Shown here in pieces: positions 46,960-59,872 of a DNA stretch of 64,000 nt (position 1 is the first letter of the stretch; each line of letters begins with the position of its first letter). Under the pieces are notes generated by a model. The model had not been told where the DNA came from. It searched no databases and saw nothing but the letters and a program-made list of their open reading frames with translations. The position numbers and the translations under genes are program-made. Source of the DNA: Nocardioides lacusdianchii (GTDB lineage Bacteria; Actinomycetota; Actinomycetes; Propionibacteriales; Nocardioidaceae). The DNA lies in contig NZ_JADHZD010000002.1 in assembly GCF_020102855.1 (NCBI RefSeq), forward strand, positions 62,001 to 126,000, read 5' to 3'.

Positions 46960-48174
46960 TCACCCGGCGAATCGCCGGAGGACCTCGTCCCAGATCACGT
47001 GCGCGAGCGCGGTCTTGCTGCCGTGGGGCACCTCGACGACGTCGCCGTCGGCACCCAGGATCACGGCCTCGTTGTCGTTGCTGCCGAAGACCGCCCCGCC
47101 GCTCACGTCGTTGACGACGAGCAGGTCGCAGCCCTTGCGGGCGAGCTTGGCGCGGCCGAGCTCGAGCACCGAGCCGGTCGCGTCGCCGGTCTCGGCGGCG
47201 AAGCCGACCACGACCGCTCCCGCGCGCGCCCGGTCATGGGAGATCTCGGCGAGGATGTCGGGGTTCTGCACCAGCGCGATCGACGGCGCGGAGCCGTCCT
47301 CGGCCTTCTTGATCTTGGCGTCGCTCACGCTCGTGGGACCGAAGTCCGCAGGCGCGGCGGCCATGACGACGGCGTCCGCGGTGGCTGTCGCGGCGACCAC
47401 GGCGTCCCGCAGCTCGTCGGTCGTCTCGACCCGTACGACGCTCACGCCGGCCGGGTCGGGCAGGGACACGTTGGCGCTGACCAGCGTGACGTGGGCGCCG
47501 CGCGACGCCGCCGCACGGGCGAGGGCGTAGCCCTGGAGGCCCGAGGAGCGGTTGCCGAGGAAGCGCACGGGGTCGAGGTACTCCCGGGTGCCACCGGCCG
47601 AGACGACGACCTTCAGCCCGGAGAGGTCCGGTGCGCCGACGCCGCGCTCGAGCACGCCACGAGCGAGCTCGAAGATCTCCGCAGGGTCGGGCAGGCGCCC
47701 CTTGCCGGTGTCGGCGCCGGTGAGCCGGCCCTCGGCCGGCTCGATGACGACGACACCGCGCTGGCGCAGCGTGGCCACGTTGGCCTGGGTGGCCGGGTGC
47801 TCCCACATCTCGGTGTGCATCGCCGGGGCGAGGACGACCGGGCAGCGCGCCGTGAGGAGCGTGTTGGTGAGCAGGTCGTCGGCCAGGCCGTGGGCCGCCT
47901 TGGCGATCAGGTCGGCGGTCGCCGGGGCGACCACGACCACGTCGGCGGCCTGCCCGATCTTCACGTGCGGCACCGCGTGCACGTCGGTCCACACCTCGGT
48001 GGACACCGGCTTGCCCGACAGCGCCGCCCAGGTGGGCGCCCCGACGAACTCCAGCGCCGCAGCCGTGGGCACGACGGTGACGTCGTGCCCCGACTCGGTG
48101 AACCGGCGCAGCAGCTCGCAGGCCTTGTAGGCCGCGATCCCGCCGGAGACCCCCAGGACGACCTGTGCGGTCAT
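46960..48174 (-). CDS. coaBC: Bifunctional phosphopantothenoylcysteine decarboxylase/synthetase
   Basis: The 404-residue protein carries out two steps of CoA synthesis. The N-terminal flavoprotein CoaC part has [19 protein letters not shown], the active-site His in [17 protein letters not shown], and [12 protein letters not shown] (Asn-equivalent and Cys-bearing ARCPVVL). The C-terminal CoaB part begins [23 protein letters not shown] and has MAAAPADF (CTP binding) and [19 protein letters not shown]. Located between rpoZ and metK, the usual actinobacterial order. Complete. Confidence 0.97.
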   Translation of the reverse strand: MTAQVVLGVSGGIAAYKACELLRRFTESGHDVTVVPTAAALEFVGAPTWAALSGKPVSTEVWTDVHAVPHVKIGQAADVVVVAPATADLIAKAAHGLADDLLTNTLLTARCPVVLAPAMHTEMWEHPATQANVATLRQRGVVVIEPAEGRLTGADTGKGRLPDPAEIFELARGVLERGVGAPDLSGLKVVVSAGGTREYLDPVRFLGNRSSGLQGYALARAAASRGAHVTLVSANVSLPDPAGVSVVRVETTDELRDAVVAATATADAVVMAAAPADFGPTSVSDAKIKKAEDGSAPSIALVQNPDILAEISHDRARAGAVVVGFAAETGDATGSVLELGRAKLARKGCDLLVVNDVSGGAVFGSNDNEAVILGADGDVVEVPHGSKTALAHVIWDEVLRRFAG

Positions 48175-48187
48175 CGAGAGGCTCGCG

Positions 48188-48502
48188 TCACTCCGTGGCG
48201 TCGCCGGCGGCAGCAGCCTCGGCGGCGGCGGCCTCGGCGGCGGGGTCGATGTCCTCGCAGGTCAGGAGGTCGTCGTTGATCTCGCGGAGCGCGATCGAGA
48301 GCGGCTTCTCCTGCACGTGGGTGTCGACGAGCGGGCCGACGTACTCCAGCAGGCCCTCGCCGAGCTGGGAGTAGTAGGCGTTGATCTGGCGGGCGCGCTG
48401 GGCGCTGTAGAGCACCAGCTTGTACTTGCTGTCGGTCTTGGTGAGCAGGTCGTCGATCGAGGGGTTGGTGACGCCCTCGGCGGCGATGGTGGGAGATGCC
48501 AC
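48188..48502 (-). CDS. rpoZ: RNA polymerase omega subunit
   Basis: The 104-residue subunit helps assemble RNA polymerase by binding beta'. It has [32 protein letters not shown], the conserved core including the KYxLV..AxxRARQIN motif, and an Ala/Glu-rich tail after about residue 85. The GTG at 48502 follows gmk after 19 bp. It lies between gmk and coaBC, as in other actinobacteria. The tail [15 protein letters not shown] is low complexity, which is usual in the group. Confidence 0.95.
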   Translation of the reverse strand: MASPTIAAEGVTNPSIDDLLTKTDSKYKLVLYSAQRARQINAYYSQLGEGLLEYVGPLVDTHVQEKPLSIALREINDDLLTCEDIDPAAEAAAAEAAAAGDATE

Positions 48503-48521
48503 GGTGTTGGTGCCTCGCTAG

Positions 48522-49124
48522 TCAGATCGGGCGGTGCGGATCGGGTCCAACCATCAAGGCTACCAACTCGTCGGCAGCAGCGTGAACTTCGTGGTTCACG
48601 ATCGTCACGTCGAACTCGCTCTCGGCCGCCAGCTCGGCGCGCGCGGTCTCCAGGCGGCGCTCGCGCTCGGCCTCGGTCTCGGTGCCGCGACCGACGAGAC
48701 GGCGTACGAGCTCGTCCCACGACGGGGGCTTCAGGAACACGAAGAGCGCCTCGGGCATGGTCTCGCGCACCTGGCGCGCGCCCTGCAGGTCGATCTCGAG
48801 CATGGCGGGCTGGCCGGACGCCAGGGCGAGGTCGACCGGACCGCGGGGCGTGCCGTAGCGCGCGGCCTTGTGGACCACCGCCCACTCCAGCAGGTCGCCC
48901 TTCTCGATCATGGCGTCGAACTCCTCGTCGGAGACGAACCAGTAGTGGACGCCGTTCTCCTCCCCCGGTCGCGGGCGACGGGTGGTGGCGGACACCGACA
49001 GCCAGACCTCGGGGTGGGTCTCACGCACGGCGGCGGCGACGGTGCCCTTGCCGACGGCGGTGGGACCGGCCAGGACGATCAGGCGCGAACGACGGGTGGG
49101 GGCGGCGGGAGCTGCTTCGGTCAC
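48522..49124 (-). CDS. gmk: Guanylate kinase
   Basis: The 200-residue kinase converts GMP to GDP using ATP. The P-loop is [16 protein letters not shown] at about residues 18-33, followed by the GMP-binding residues of [28 protein letters not shown], then [16 protein letters not shown] and [11 protein letters not shown]. The lid region and C-terminus [16 protein letters not shown] are typical. It overlaps mihF by four bases, so translation is coupled, and it precedes rpoZ. It has a 16-residue Ala/Thr-rich N-terminal extension. Confidence 0.96.
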   Translation of the reverse strand: MTEAAPAAPTRRSRLIVLAGPTAVGKGTVAAAVRETHPEVWLSVSATTRRPRPGEENGVHYWFVSDEEFDAMIEKGDLLEWAVVHKAARYGTPRGPVDLALASGQPAMLEIDLQGARQVRETMPEALFVFLKPPSWDELVRRLVGRGTETEAERERRLETARAELAAESEFDVTIVNHEVHAAADELVALMVGPDPHRPI

Positions 49125-49444
49125 GACGCGTCGGGGCCGAACTCGCGCTCGAGCGCGGCGACCTGCTTGACCCCGAGCCCGCGCACGCGGCGACTCTCGG
49201 CGATCCCGAGGCGCTCCATCACCTGGCGCGCCCGCACCCGGCCCAGGCCGGGCACGGACTGCAGGAGCTCGACCACCCGCATCTTGCCGATGACCTCGTT
49301 GGTCTGGCCCTCCTTGAGCACGTCGAGGATCGAGCCGCCCGAGTTCTTCAGGCGGTTCTTCACCTCGGCCCGCTCGCGTCGGGAGGCCGCAGCCTTGTCC
49401 AGGGCTGCCTGGCGCTGCTCGGGCGTCAGAGGGGGCAAGGCCAC
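49121..49444 (-). CDS. mihF: Actinobacterial integration host factor
   Basis: The 107-residue DNA-binding nucleoid protein is the actinobacterial IHF (unrelated to the HU-like type). It has [30 protein letters not shown], then the conserved KVKxLLxxxPGxGxxRAxxxMxxxGIxxxRRxxGLG pattern, here [41 protein letters not shown] start at 49444 with GAAGGA 8 nt upstream, about 53 nt after a TAGATT hexamer that has a fitting TTGCCT -35. It heads the gmk-rpoZ-coaBC-metK series. It may bend DNA at prophage and repeat sites. Confidence 0.95.
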   Translation of the reverse strand: MALPPLTPEQRQAALDKAAASRRERAEVKNRLKNSGGSILDVLKEGQTNEVIGKMRVVELLQSVPGLGRVRARQVMERLGIAESRRVRGLGVKQVAALEREFGPDAS

Positions 49445-49496
49445 GAAAGCTGTCCTTCAGGGTCGCGAGGAATGGGTCCGGCGGTGGGTTCGGCTC

Positions 49497-49526
49497 AATC
49501 TAGTCAGGTCCCGACGGGGCAGGCAA
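49497..49526 (-). promoter_or_regulatory. Sigma-A-type promoter of mihF
   Basis: On the minus strand TTGCCT (49526-49521), an 18-bp spacer and TAGATT (49502-49497). This gives an mRNA leader of about 45 nt with a ribosome site before the mihF GTG. Confidence 0.55.
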
Positions 49527-49580
49527 TCGCGCCCGCACGATCGCCGCCGCGAGGTGACCTGCGCGACAGCCAGGCCCGAC

Positions 49581-50012
49581 TCAGCGCGACAGCGGCGTGC
49601 CGCAGACGTCGAGCGCGTGCTGCTCGACCGCGGCCATCGCGGTCACCGTCCGCTCGGAGCCGACCGCCCGAGCGGCGGTCTCGATCTCGCTCCGCGCCTC
49701 GTCGTCGAGGCCGGTGGGCGGCTCGTCCGCGGAGTACGTCGTGGCGTCGACCTCGTGCTCGTCCAGCACGTCCTCGAGGGCGTGGAGCGGATCGACCACG
49801 GCGTCCCAGTCGTCCGCGAGGTCGCGGGGCGCGTGCTCGGCCAGGTCGTCGTAGGCCTCGAGCGCGTCGAAGATCGCCGCCATGTCCTCGGAGGCGGCCA
49901 CCTCGGTCAGCGCCGCCTGGTGTCCCTCGACCCGCTCGCAGTAGTCCTCCTGCGGGTCACCGGAGCATCCCGCGGCGAGCGGGAGCAGGAGGAGCACGGC
50001 GAGCAGTCTCAC
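49581..50012 (-). CDS. Small lipoprotein, unknown function
   Basis: The 143-residue protein begins with a lipoprotein signal: short charged start, Leu-rich core and LAAGC lipobox (Cys16), then an acidic body with two more cysteines (ECDYCERVE region and VCGTP near the end) that could pair. The body is helical and rich in Ala, Asp and Glu. No family recognised. The GTG at 50012 overlaps the pyrF stop by four bases (GTGA), so it is at the end of the pyr operon message. Its role there is unknown. Confidence 0.75.
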   Translation of the reverse strand: MRLLAVLLLLPLAAGCSGDPQEDYCERVEGHQAALTEVAASEDMAAIFDALEAYDDLAEHAPRDLADDWDAVVDPLHALEDVLDEHEVDATTYSADEPPTGLDDEARSEIETAARAVGSERTVTAMAAVEQHALDVCGTPLSR

Positions 50013-50833
50013 GCCCCCAACCCTTGCACGGCGTCGGTGCCGCGCAGGGCGGCCTCGCGCAGTGCGCCGACCTCGGGTCCGGCAGCCAGGACCTCACGCG
50101 ACGAGCTGGGCAGCGCCCACCTCGCGGAGTCGCCGAAGATCCGGAGCAGGTCGGCGACCGTGCCGCCCTGGGCGCCGTAGCCGGGCACGAGGAACGGACC
50201 GTTGATGTCGAGGTCCTCGTCGGTCGCACCGATGGTGGCGCCGACGACCGCGCCGAAGGAGCCCACCGGCTCGACCCCCGCGTTCAGCCCACGGAGGTGG
50301 TCCAGGACGGTCCCGGCCACCGTGCGCCCACCGGCGCCGGCGTGCTGGACCTCGGGACCCTCCTTGTTGGAGGTCAGGGCCAGGACGAACAGCCCGCCGC
50401 CGTGGCGGTGGCACGCCTCGACCATCGGGTCGAGCGACCCGAAACCGAGGTAGGGACTGGCGGTGATCGCGTCGGAGCCGAGCGGCGAGGCCGGGTCGAG
50501 ATAGGCATCGGCGTAGGCCTGGCTGGTCGAGCCGATGTCGCCGCGCTTGACGTCGAGCAGCACCAGCGCGCCGGCGTCGCGGGACTCGGCGATGACGCGC
50601 TCGAGCACCGCGATCCCCCGGCTGCCGAAGCGCTCGTAGAACGCGCTCTGCGGCTTCACCACGCTGACCACCGGTGCCACGGCCTCCACGACGGTCAGCG
50701 CGAAGCGCTCCAGGGAGGCGACGTCGTCGGTCAGGCCCCACTGCTCGAGCAGCGCCGCGTGCGGGTCGATGCCGACGCAGAAGCGGCCGCGCTCGTCGAT
50801 CGCGCGGGCGAGGCGGGTGCCGAACGGGGTCAT
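50009..50833 (-). CDS. pyrF: Orotidine 5'-phosphate decarboxylase
   Basis: The 274-residue enzyme catalyses the last step of UMP synthesis. This is the longer type 2 form, with RFCVGIDPHAALLEQW, VVKPQSAFYERFGSRG and the active-site LVLLDVKRGDIGSTSQAYADAYL (the DxKxxD motif), ending with PGYGAQGGTVADLL and the phosphate-binding GRxxPSSSREVL-like region. The start at ATG 50833 is directly at the end of the PyrD-like gene (ATGA overlap). It is followed by the small lipoprotein gene. Confidence 0.95.
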   Translation of the reverse strand: MTPFGTRLARAIDERGRFCVGIDPHAALLEQWGLTDDVASLERFALTVVEAVAPVVSVVKPQSAFYERFGSRGIAVLERVIAESRDAGALVLLDVKRGDIGSTSQAYADAYLDPASPLGSDAITASPYLGFGSLDPMVEACHRHGGGLFVLALTSNKEGPEVQHAGAGGRTVAGTVLDHLRGLNAGVEPVGSFGAVVGATIGATDEDLDINGPFLVPGYGAQGGTVADLLRIFGDSARWALPSSSREVLAAGPEVGALREAALRGTDAVQGLGA

Positions 50834-51666
50834 GCGTCCTCCTGGGGGTCGGCTGCGAGGTCGGCCCGCAGCCGGGCGACGGTGGTCGGGTCGTGGAGCA
50901 GGGCGGTGCCGACCTGCACGGCGGTGGCGCCGGCGGCGAGGTAGGTGCGGGCGGAGGCGAGGTCGCGTACGCCGCCGCAGGCGATGACGGGCATCGCGGG
51001 CAGCGACCGGTGCACCTCCGCCACGCAGCGCAGCGCGACGGGGCCGACAGCGGGGCCGCTGAGTCCGCCGGCCCGTCCGTCGGGGAACGCGGCGGGGACG
51101 GCGTTGCCGACCACGACGGCCGTGGCGCCCGCCTCGTGGCACGACCGCGCGCCCTCCACGATCCGCGAGACGTCAGGCCGCAGCTTGGCGAGCACCGGCC
51201 GGTCGGAGGGGAACTCGCGCCGCACCGCCGCGATGACGCTGGCCGCGTGGTAGGGCTCGCGCACCTCGAAGAGCCCGGCCCCGACCTCGTCGGGCGCGCC
51301 GACGTTGACCTCGAGGCCGGCCACGCCGGGGGCCCGGCTCAGGCGCCGCGCCAGGTCGGCGTACTCCCCCATCGTCGCGCCGGCGATGGACACCAGGACC
51401 CGCGCGCCGGCCCGCACGAGCCACGGCAGCTCGGTGGCCAAGAAGTGCTCGAGACCGGGATTGGGCAGGCCGACGGCGTTGACCAGCCCGCCCGGCACCT
51501 CGACGAGACGCGGGCCGGCGCCGCCCGCGCGCGGGTCGAGTGTCAGCGAGCGGGTGACGAAGTCGAGGCCGGCGAGGCCATCGGGGCCGGAGAAGGGCTC
51601 GAGCTCACGACCCGTGCCACCGCAGCCGGCGGCGACCATGACCGGTCCGGGGACGTACGCACTCAC
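50830..51666 (-). CDS. Class 1B DHODH-like protein lacking the catalytic cysteine
   Basis: The 278-residue FMN barrel protein is homologous to PyrDB, the catalytic subunit of NAD-linked dihydroorotate dehydrogenase. NAVGLPNPG, LAKLRPD (FMN Lys) and the phosphate-binding GGVRDLASARTYLAAGATAVQVGTA match. However the active-site SCPN motif, which in class 1 enzymes holds the catalytic Cys, reads GAPD (in VNVGAPDEVGAG), so the base is Ala. The NT motif for substrate is also changed. It lies between pyrK and pyrF with GTGA/ATGA overlaps. It may be an inactive partner or have another substrate. Confidence 0.85.
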   Translation of the reverse strand: MSAYVPGPVMVAAGCGGTGRELEPFSGPDGLAGLDFVTRSLTLDPRAGGAGPRLVEVPGGLVNAVGLPNPGLEHFLATELPWLVRAGARVLVSIAGATMGEYADLARRLSRAPGVAGLEVNVGAPDEVGAGLFEVREPYHAASVIAAVRREFPSDRPVLAKLRPDVSRIVEGARSCHEAGATAVVVGNAVPAAFPDGRAGGLSGPAVGPVALRCVAEVHRSLPAMPVIACGGVRDLASARTYLAAGATAVQVGTALLHDPTTVARLRADLAADPQEDA

Positions 51667-52478
51667 AGCGCATCCCACCGCACGCGGTCGCCCCTGATGA
51701 CGGGACCCTCGGTGCAGGCGCGCACGACGCGGTCCACGCCGTCCTCGCCGGCCACCGGGAGCGGGCAGCCGTGGCACAGCCCGGTGCCGCACGGCGTCGG
51801 GGACTCCAGGGCCACCTGGCTCCACGCACCTGCCCGCTCGGCGGCCGCGGCGCAGGCGCGCAGCACGTCGGTGGGGCCGGCGGCGTAGACGACGTCGGCG
51901 CCGGCGCGGCGCAGCAGGTCGTCGACGTGGTCGGCGACCTGACCGCGCTGTCCGACCGATCCGTCCGCGGTGACGACGGTGACGGACCGCACCGCCCGGC
52001 GTGCCTCCAGGGCCGACAGCAGGTGGGACTCGTCCGTAGCCGAGACCACGAGGGACACCGCGCACCCCCGCTCGCGCAGGCGCTCGGCGAGGGGGAAGAG
52101 CGGCGCGGCGGCGTAGCCCTCTCCGACGAGGAGGCAGGAGACCGCGTCCTTCGGCAGCGCGAACGCGCGTCCCAGTGGACCGGTGATCGCCACCTTCGCC
52201 CCGACGGGCTGCGCCGCCAGCCAGGAGGTGCCCTCCCCGCGAGGCTCGAGCACCACGTCGAGGGTCGGGCCGAAGGCGCTCGAGGCGCGCACCCGGTGGA
52301 TCCACAGCGCCCGGCGGGCGACGTGGCCCGGGACGCTGACCGCGACGAAGTTGCCCGCCCGGAACCGCTCGGGCACCCCCGGCGCCGTGAGGGTCAGGTG
52401 GCGGTGCGCGCCGACGCGCTTGGTCACCACCACCTCCCCCTCGACGTGGACGGGAGTCCTCACCTCAGCCACGGGCAT
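51663..52478 (-). CDS. DHODH electron-transfer subunit (PyrK-like)
   Basis: The 271-residue protein is homologous to PyrK, which carries FAD and a 2Fe-2S cluster and links PyrDB to NAD. The cluster motif CGTGLCHGC plus a later Cys (VVRACTEG) is complete. The FAD motif is altered (RRALWIH instead of the usual RPxS) and the NAD motif GxGxxAPL reads GEGYAAAPL. It directly follows pyrD (start at 52478, touching its stop) and overlaps the PyrD1B-like gene by four bases, so the pair is expressed together. Retention of the cluster suggests it still moves electrons. Confidence 0.85.
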   Translation of the reverse strand: MPVAEVRTPVHVEGEVVVTKRVGAHRHLTLTAPGVPERFRAGNFVAVSVPGHVARRALWIHRVRASSAFGPTLDVVLEPRGEGTSWLAAQPVGAKVAITGPLGRAFALPKDAVSCLLVGEGYAAAPLFPLAERLRERGCAVSLVVSATDESHLLSALEARRAVRSVTVVTADGSVGQRGQVADHVDDLLRRAGADVVYAAGPTDVLRACAAAAERAGAWSQVALESPTPCGTGLCHGCPLPVAGEDGVDRVVRACTEGPVIRGDRVRWDAL

Positions 52479-53532
52479 CAGTCATCCGAGGCGAGTCCCC
52501 GCACGATCCGACGCGGCCACAGCGGGCCCTCGTAGACGAAGGCGGTGTAGGCCTGCAGGAGGTCGGCGCCCGCGTCGAGGCGCCGCCGGGCGTCGTCGAC
52601 GGTCGTGATGCCACCGACACCGATGAGGGTGAGGTCGCGACCCACGCGACTGCGCAGGAGACGCACGACGTCCTCCGAGCGCTGCGTCAGCGGCCGACCG
52701 CTCAGCCCGCCGGCACCCACCCGCTCCACGTCGGCCGCGCTGCTCGCGAGGCCGTCGCGGCTGATCGTGGTGTTGGTGGCGATGATGCCGTCGAGACCGC
52801 TCGCGAGCGCGAGGTCGGCGACGGCGAGGACGTCGTCGTCGCTGAGGTCCGGGGCGATCTTGACCAGCAGCGGCACCCGGCGCGCGGGGCTGACCTCGTC
52901 GGCGCGACGGCGTACGGCGGCGAGCAGGGGCTCGAGCTTCTCGACGGCCTGGAGGTCGCGCAGGCCCGGGGTGTTGGGCGAGGACACGTTGACCACGAGG
53001 TAGTCGGCGTGGGGCGCCAGCAGCCCGGCCGACTTCTCGTAGTCACCGACGGCCTCGTCCTCGGGGACGACCTTGGTCTTGCCGATGTTCACACCGAGGA
53101 CCGTCGACCCGCCGGCTGCCCGCCACGCGGCGAGGCGCTTCGCGACGACCTCGGCCCCGTCGTTGTTGAAGCCCATCCGGTTGACGATCGCGCGGTCGGC
53201 GGTGAGCCGGAACAGGCGCGGCTGCGGGTTGCCCGGCTGCGCCTCCCCGGTGACCGTGCCCACCTCGACGTGGCCGAAGCCGAGCGCGGCCAGCCCGTCG
53301 ATGCCCACCGCGTTCTTGTCGAAGCCGGCCGCCAGGCCGAGCGCGTGCGGGAAGGTGATCCCCATCGCCTGCACCTGTGCAGACGCGCCCGCTCGACCCT
53401 CCTGACGAGCACCGATGATCCTGCTCGTGACGGGTCGGGCCACCCGGATCGCCCGGAAGGCCGCGTGGTGGATGCGCTCGGCGTCGAAGCGGGTCAGGCC
53501 CCGCTCGAAGAGCACGTCGTAGGGACGCACCC

Positions 53533-53536
<4 letters not shown>
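52478..53536 (-). CDS. pyrD: Dihydroorotate dehydrogenase, class 2 (quinone)
   Basis: This 352-residue enzyme oxidises dihydroorotate to orotate at the membrane, using quinone. The N-terminal helical segment ([14 protein letters not shown]) is the membrane-association domain of class 2. [40 protein letters not shown] (catalytic Ser, class 2 marker) and [33 protein letters not shown] are intact. It is complete, so it can supply orotate without the PyrK/PyrD1B-like pair next to it. GTG start overlapping the carB end by four bases (53533-53536). Confidence 0.96.
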
Positions 53537-56910
<3,374 letters not shown>

Positions 56911-58098
56911 CTACTTCTCCTCGGTCGTCGAGTAGCCGTGAGGAACGAGCGGCGTATCGAGACGCCTCTCGGTCATGAGGTCGCAGAAGCGGTCGAAGAG
57001 GTACGCCGCGTCGTGCGGGCCGGCGGCGGCCTCCGGGTGGTACTGGACGGAGAAGGACGTCAGCGCGCCGGAGGCGTCACGGAGCTCGAGGCCCTCGACG
57101 ACGTCGTCGTTGAGGCACACGTGGCTCACCGTGGCCTCGCCGAACTCGGTGGTGGTCGAGCCCTCCAGCGGCGCGTCGACCGCGAAGCCGTGGTTGTGCG
57201 CGGTGACCTCGACCTTGCCGGTGGTGCGGTCCATCACCGGCTGGTTGATGCCGCGGTGGCCGTACTTGAGCTTGTAGGTGCCGAAGCCGAGCGCGCGGCC
57301 GAAGAGCTGGTTGCCGAAGCAGATCCCGAAGTAGGGGATGCCGGCGCGCAGCGCGCCCCGGAGGAGCTCGACCTGCGCGGTCGTGGCCGCCGGGTCACCG
57401 GGGCCGTTGGAGAAGAACAGGCCGTCGGGGGCGACCGCCTGCACGTCGGCGAGGCTCGCGGTCGCGGGCAGCACGTGCACCTCGATGCCGCGCTCGCTCA
57501 TCATCCGCGGGGTGTTGGCCTTGATGCCGAGGTCGACCGCGGCGACCGTGAAGCGCTTGGTGCCCTGTGCCGGGACGACGTACGCCTCGGCGGTGGAGAC
57601 CGACTCGCTCAGGTTCAGGCCCGTCATCTCCCCCGACTCCCGCACCCGCTCGAGCAGGCGCTCGGGATCGGTCTCGAGCGTGGAGATGCCGACCCGCATC
57701 GCACCGCGCTCGCGCAGGTGGCGGGTCAGCGCGCGGGTGTCGACACCGCTGATGCCGACCACGCCCTGGGCGCGCAGGTCGTCGTCGAGGGTGCGCTGGC
57801 TGCGCCAGTTCGACGGCACCCGGGCGGGGTCGCGGACGACGTAGCCGGCGACCCAGATGCGCGAGGACTCGCGGTCCTCGTCGTTCATCCCGGTGTTGCC
57901 GACGTGCGGAGCCGTCATGACGACGACCTGGCGGTGGTAGCTGGGGTCGGTGAGCGTCTCCTGGTAGCCGGTCATGCCGGTCGAGAAGACCGCCTCGCCG
58001 AAGGTCTCACCCTCGGCACCGAAGGACTCACCGCGGAAGGTGCGCCCGTCCTCGAGGACCAGGAGCGCTGCGGTCAGATTCTTGGCAGGCAGAGCCAT
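56911..58098 (-). CDS. carA: Carbamoyl-phosphate synthase small chain
   Basis: The 395-residue glutaminase subunit has an N-terminal domain ([37 protein letters not shown]) and a class I glutamine amidotransferase domain with [17 protein letters not shown] (nucleophile Cys) and [24 protein letters not shown] (His-Glu). The ATG at 58098 has AGGAGG upstream, so the longer frame is rejected. The last 17 or so residues ([17 protein letters not shown]) are encoded by a copy of the dispersed TCGATACGCC repeat rather than conserved protein. CarB starts at the very next base. Confidence 0.96.
   Translation of the reverse strand: MALPAKNLTAALLVLEDGRTFRGESFGAEGETFGEAVFSTGMTGYQETLTDPSYHRQVVVMTAPHVGNTGMNDEDRESSRIWVAGYVVRDPARVPSNWRSQRTLDDDLRAQGVVGISGVDTRALTRHLRERGAMRVGISTLETDPERLLERVRESGEMTGLNLSESVSTAEAYVVPAQGTKRFTVAAVDLGIKANTPRMMSERGIEVHVLPATASLADVQAVAPDGLFFSNGPGDPAATTAQVELLRGALRAGIPYFGICFGNQLFGRALGFGTYKLKYGHRGINQPVMDRTTGKVEVTAHNHGFAVDAPLEGSTTTEFGEATVSHVCLNDDVVEGLELRDASGALTSFSVQYHPEAAAGPHDAAYLFDRFCDLMTERRLDTPLVPHGYSTTEEK
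56927..56966 (-). repeat. Dispersed TCGATACGCC repeat, copy C (coding)
   Basis: On the minus strand the unit reads GGCGTCTCGATACGCC, CTCGTTCCTC and GGCTACTCGAC, matching copies A and B. It lies inside the carA frame and encodes its C-terminal tail, ending 13 bp before the stop. Confidence 0.75.
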
Positions 58099-58178
58099 GC
58101 CGTACCTCCTTCTCCGCCTCACGGGACGGATCGTTAAAGGATGTTCGAGCCGCCGCCGACCTTACCAGCGAGGCGACG
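58099..58178 (-). promoter_or_regulatory. Probable promoter of the car-pyr operon
   Basis: The 80 bp upstream of carA has a TTTAACGAT stretch (about 58130-58140, minus strand) as the only AT-rich candidate -10, and GGAGAAGGAGG just before the ATG. It is the only gap where the operon could start in this window, given that the next gene up is the unrelated ABC-F gene. Confidence 0.35.
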
Positions 58179-59846
58179 TCACGACGGCATCGTGTCCACG
58201 CCCGCGAGGCGTCGGCCGAGCGTGCCCGGCCACGCCGTCAACGCCAGCTCCGGTCCCTCCCACCGTCGCCGCAGCCAGCGGTCGTGCGAGGCGACCACGA
58301 TCCCTCCCGGAGACGTCGCCAGCGCCTGCTCCAGCTCGCCGGCCAGGGCCAGCGACACGTGGTTGGTCGGCTCGTCGAGGAGCAGCAGGTCCGGCGACGC
58401 GGCGATCGCGACGGCCAGCGCGAGCCGGCGCCGCTGGCCCACGGACAGGTGGCCGACGGCGGTCCGGTGGTCGCGCGGGTGGAGCAGCCCGAGCTCGCGC
58501 AGAGGAGGTGGGTCGACGAGTGCGCGCACCGCGTCGTCGTACGCCGCCCGCGCGGAGCGCGCCGGGTCGGCGACCTGCGGGTCCTGGGTCAGCTCGCGCA
58601 CCGTGCGGGCGGCCACGTCGACCGACCCTGCCGTCAGCGGGAGCCGACCGGACAGGACCCCGAGCAGGGTGGACTTGCCCGACCCGTTGGCGCCCGTGAC
58701 GAGCAGGTGCTCCCCCGCTGCGAGGTCGAGGCGCTCGAGCCGGAGCCGTCCGGCGACCTCGACGTCGCGCGCGTGCACGAGCCGTCCGGTGGCGCCCGTG
58801 GCCAGGTCGCCGCGGAAGACCAGCGGAGCCGGAGGCTTGCGCACCTGGTCGCGCTCGGCCTCCTCGAGGCGGCGGTGCGCGTCCCTCCTGCGCCGTGCCA
58901 GCGTCCGGTCGACCCGGCCGCCCTTGAAGGAGTAGATGAACTTGTCGCCGTCGCTGGGACCACGGTCGTGGGCGATCGCGTCCGAGCCGATCCGTGTGCC
59001 GGCGCGCAGCCGGTGCAGCTCCTCCTGCTGGGCGGCGTACGTCTCCTCCCAGCGGCGGCGGGCCTCGGCGCGAGCGGCTTCGTAGGCGCTCCACCCGCCT
59101 CCGAAGCGTCGACCGCCCGCGCCGTCGGTGCCCAGCGCGCCGGCATCGAGGTCCACGAGGTCGGTGCACACGTCGTCGAGCAGGACCCGGTCGTGGCTGG
59201 CCAGCAGGACCACGCCGGGCAGCTCGCGCAGGAAGGTGGTGAGCACCTCGATCGCGTCGTCGTCGAGGTGGTTCGTCGGCTCGTCGAGCAGCAGGCAGCC
59301 CGGGCGGGTCGTCATGATCGTGGCGAGGGCGAGGCGGGTGCGCTGGCCACCGGACAGGGTGCGCACCGGCCGTGCGGGGTCGAGGCCGTCGAGCCCGAGG
59401 CGGGCTGCTGCCTGCGCCGCCCGTCGGTCGGCGTCCCACGCGTCGTGGGCCAGGGCCAGCTCGAGCGCCTGCTCGTAGGCCCGAGCACCCTCGACCGTCG
59501 TGACGTGAGCGGCGAGGCGCTCGACGTCGGCCACGGCCGTGCGGAGCGGCGCGAGCGTCATCGCGAGGACCCAGGCCACCGTCGCAGAGCCACGGAACGG
59601 CGCCTCCTGGCCGAGCAGCACCAGGTCGTCGGGCGCGGCGATGCTGCCGGACACCCGCGCACGGGCGGGCAGCCGTCCCGCGACGGCGCGCAGCAGGGTC
59701 GACTTCCCGACGCCGTTCTCGCCGACGAGGCCGATGCGCCGACCGGGCTGGGCGACGAGGTCGATCCCCGACAGCACCGCGCGGTCGGGGTAGGTCACCG
59801 ACAGTCCGGAGACGACGAGGGGGGCGAGCAGGGTGCGGGCAGGCAT
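58179..59846 (-). CDS. ABC-F family ATPase (antibiotic-resistance-type)
   Basis: The 555-residue soluble protein has two ABC domains and no membrane segment. ABC1 has GENGVGKSTLLRA, LSGGQRTRLALA and LLLDEPTNHLDDDA; ABC2 has GANGSGKSTLLG, LSVGQRRRLALA and LLLDEPTNHVS. The linker (about 245-340) is charged and helical, as in ABC-F proteins that enter the ribosomal E-site and dislodge macrolides, lincosamides or other drugs. The drug is not predictable. The ATG at 59846 has GAAGG about 10 nt upstream. A leader with a mini-ORF and nested hairpins precedes it. It separates pyrC from carA. Confidence 0.85.
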   Translation of the reverse strand: MPARTLLAPLVVSGLSVTYPDRAVLSGIDLVAQPGRRIGLVGENGVGKSTLLRAVAGRLPARARVSGSIAAPDDLVLLGQEAPFRGSATVAWVLAMTLAPLRTAVADVERLAAHVTTVEGARAYEQALELALAHDAWDADRRAAQAAARLGLDGLDPARPVRTLSGGQRTRLALATIMTTRPGCLLLDEPTNHLDDDAIEVLTTFLRELPGVVLLASHDRVLLDDVCTDLVDLDAGALGTDGAGGRRFGGGWSAYEAARAEARRRWEETYAAQQEELHRLRAGTRIGSDAIAHDRGPSDGDKFIYSFKGGRVDRTLARRRRDAHRRLEEAERDQVRKPPAPLVFRGDLATGATGRLVHARDVEVAGRLRLERLDLAAGEHLLVTGANGSGKSTLLGVLSGRLPLTAGSVDVAARTVRELTQDPQVADPARSARAAYDDAVRALVDPPPLRELGLLHPRDHRTAVGHLSVGQRRRLALAVAIAASPDLLLLDEPTNHVSLALAGELEQALATSPGGIVVASHDRWLRRRWEGPELALTAWPGTLGRRLAGVDTMPS

Positions 59847-59872
59847 GCGGGACGACCTTCGGGCAGGAGGGT

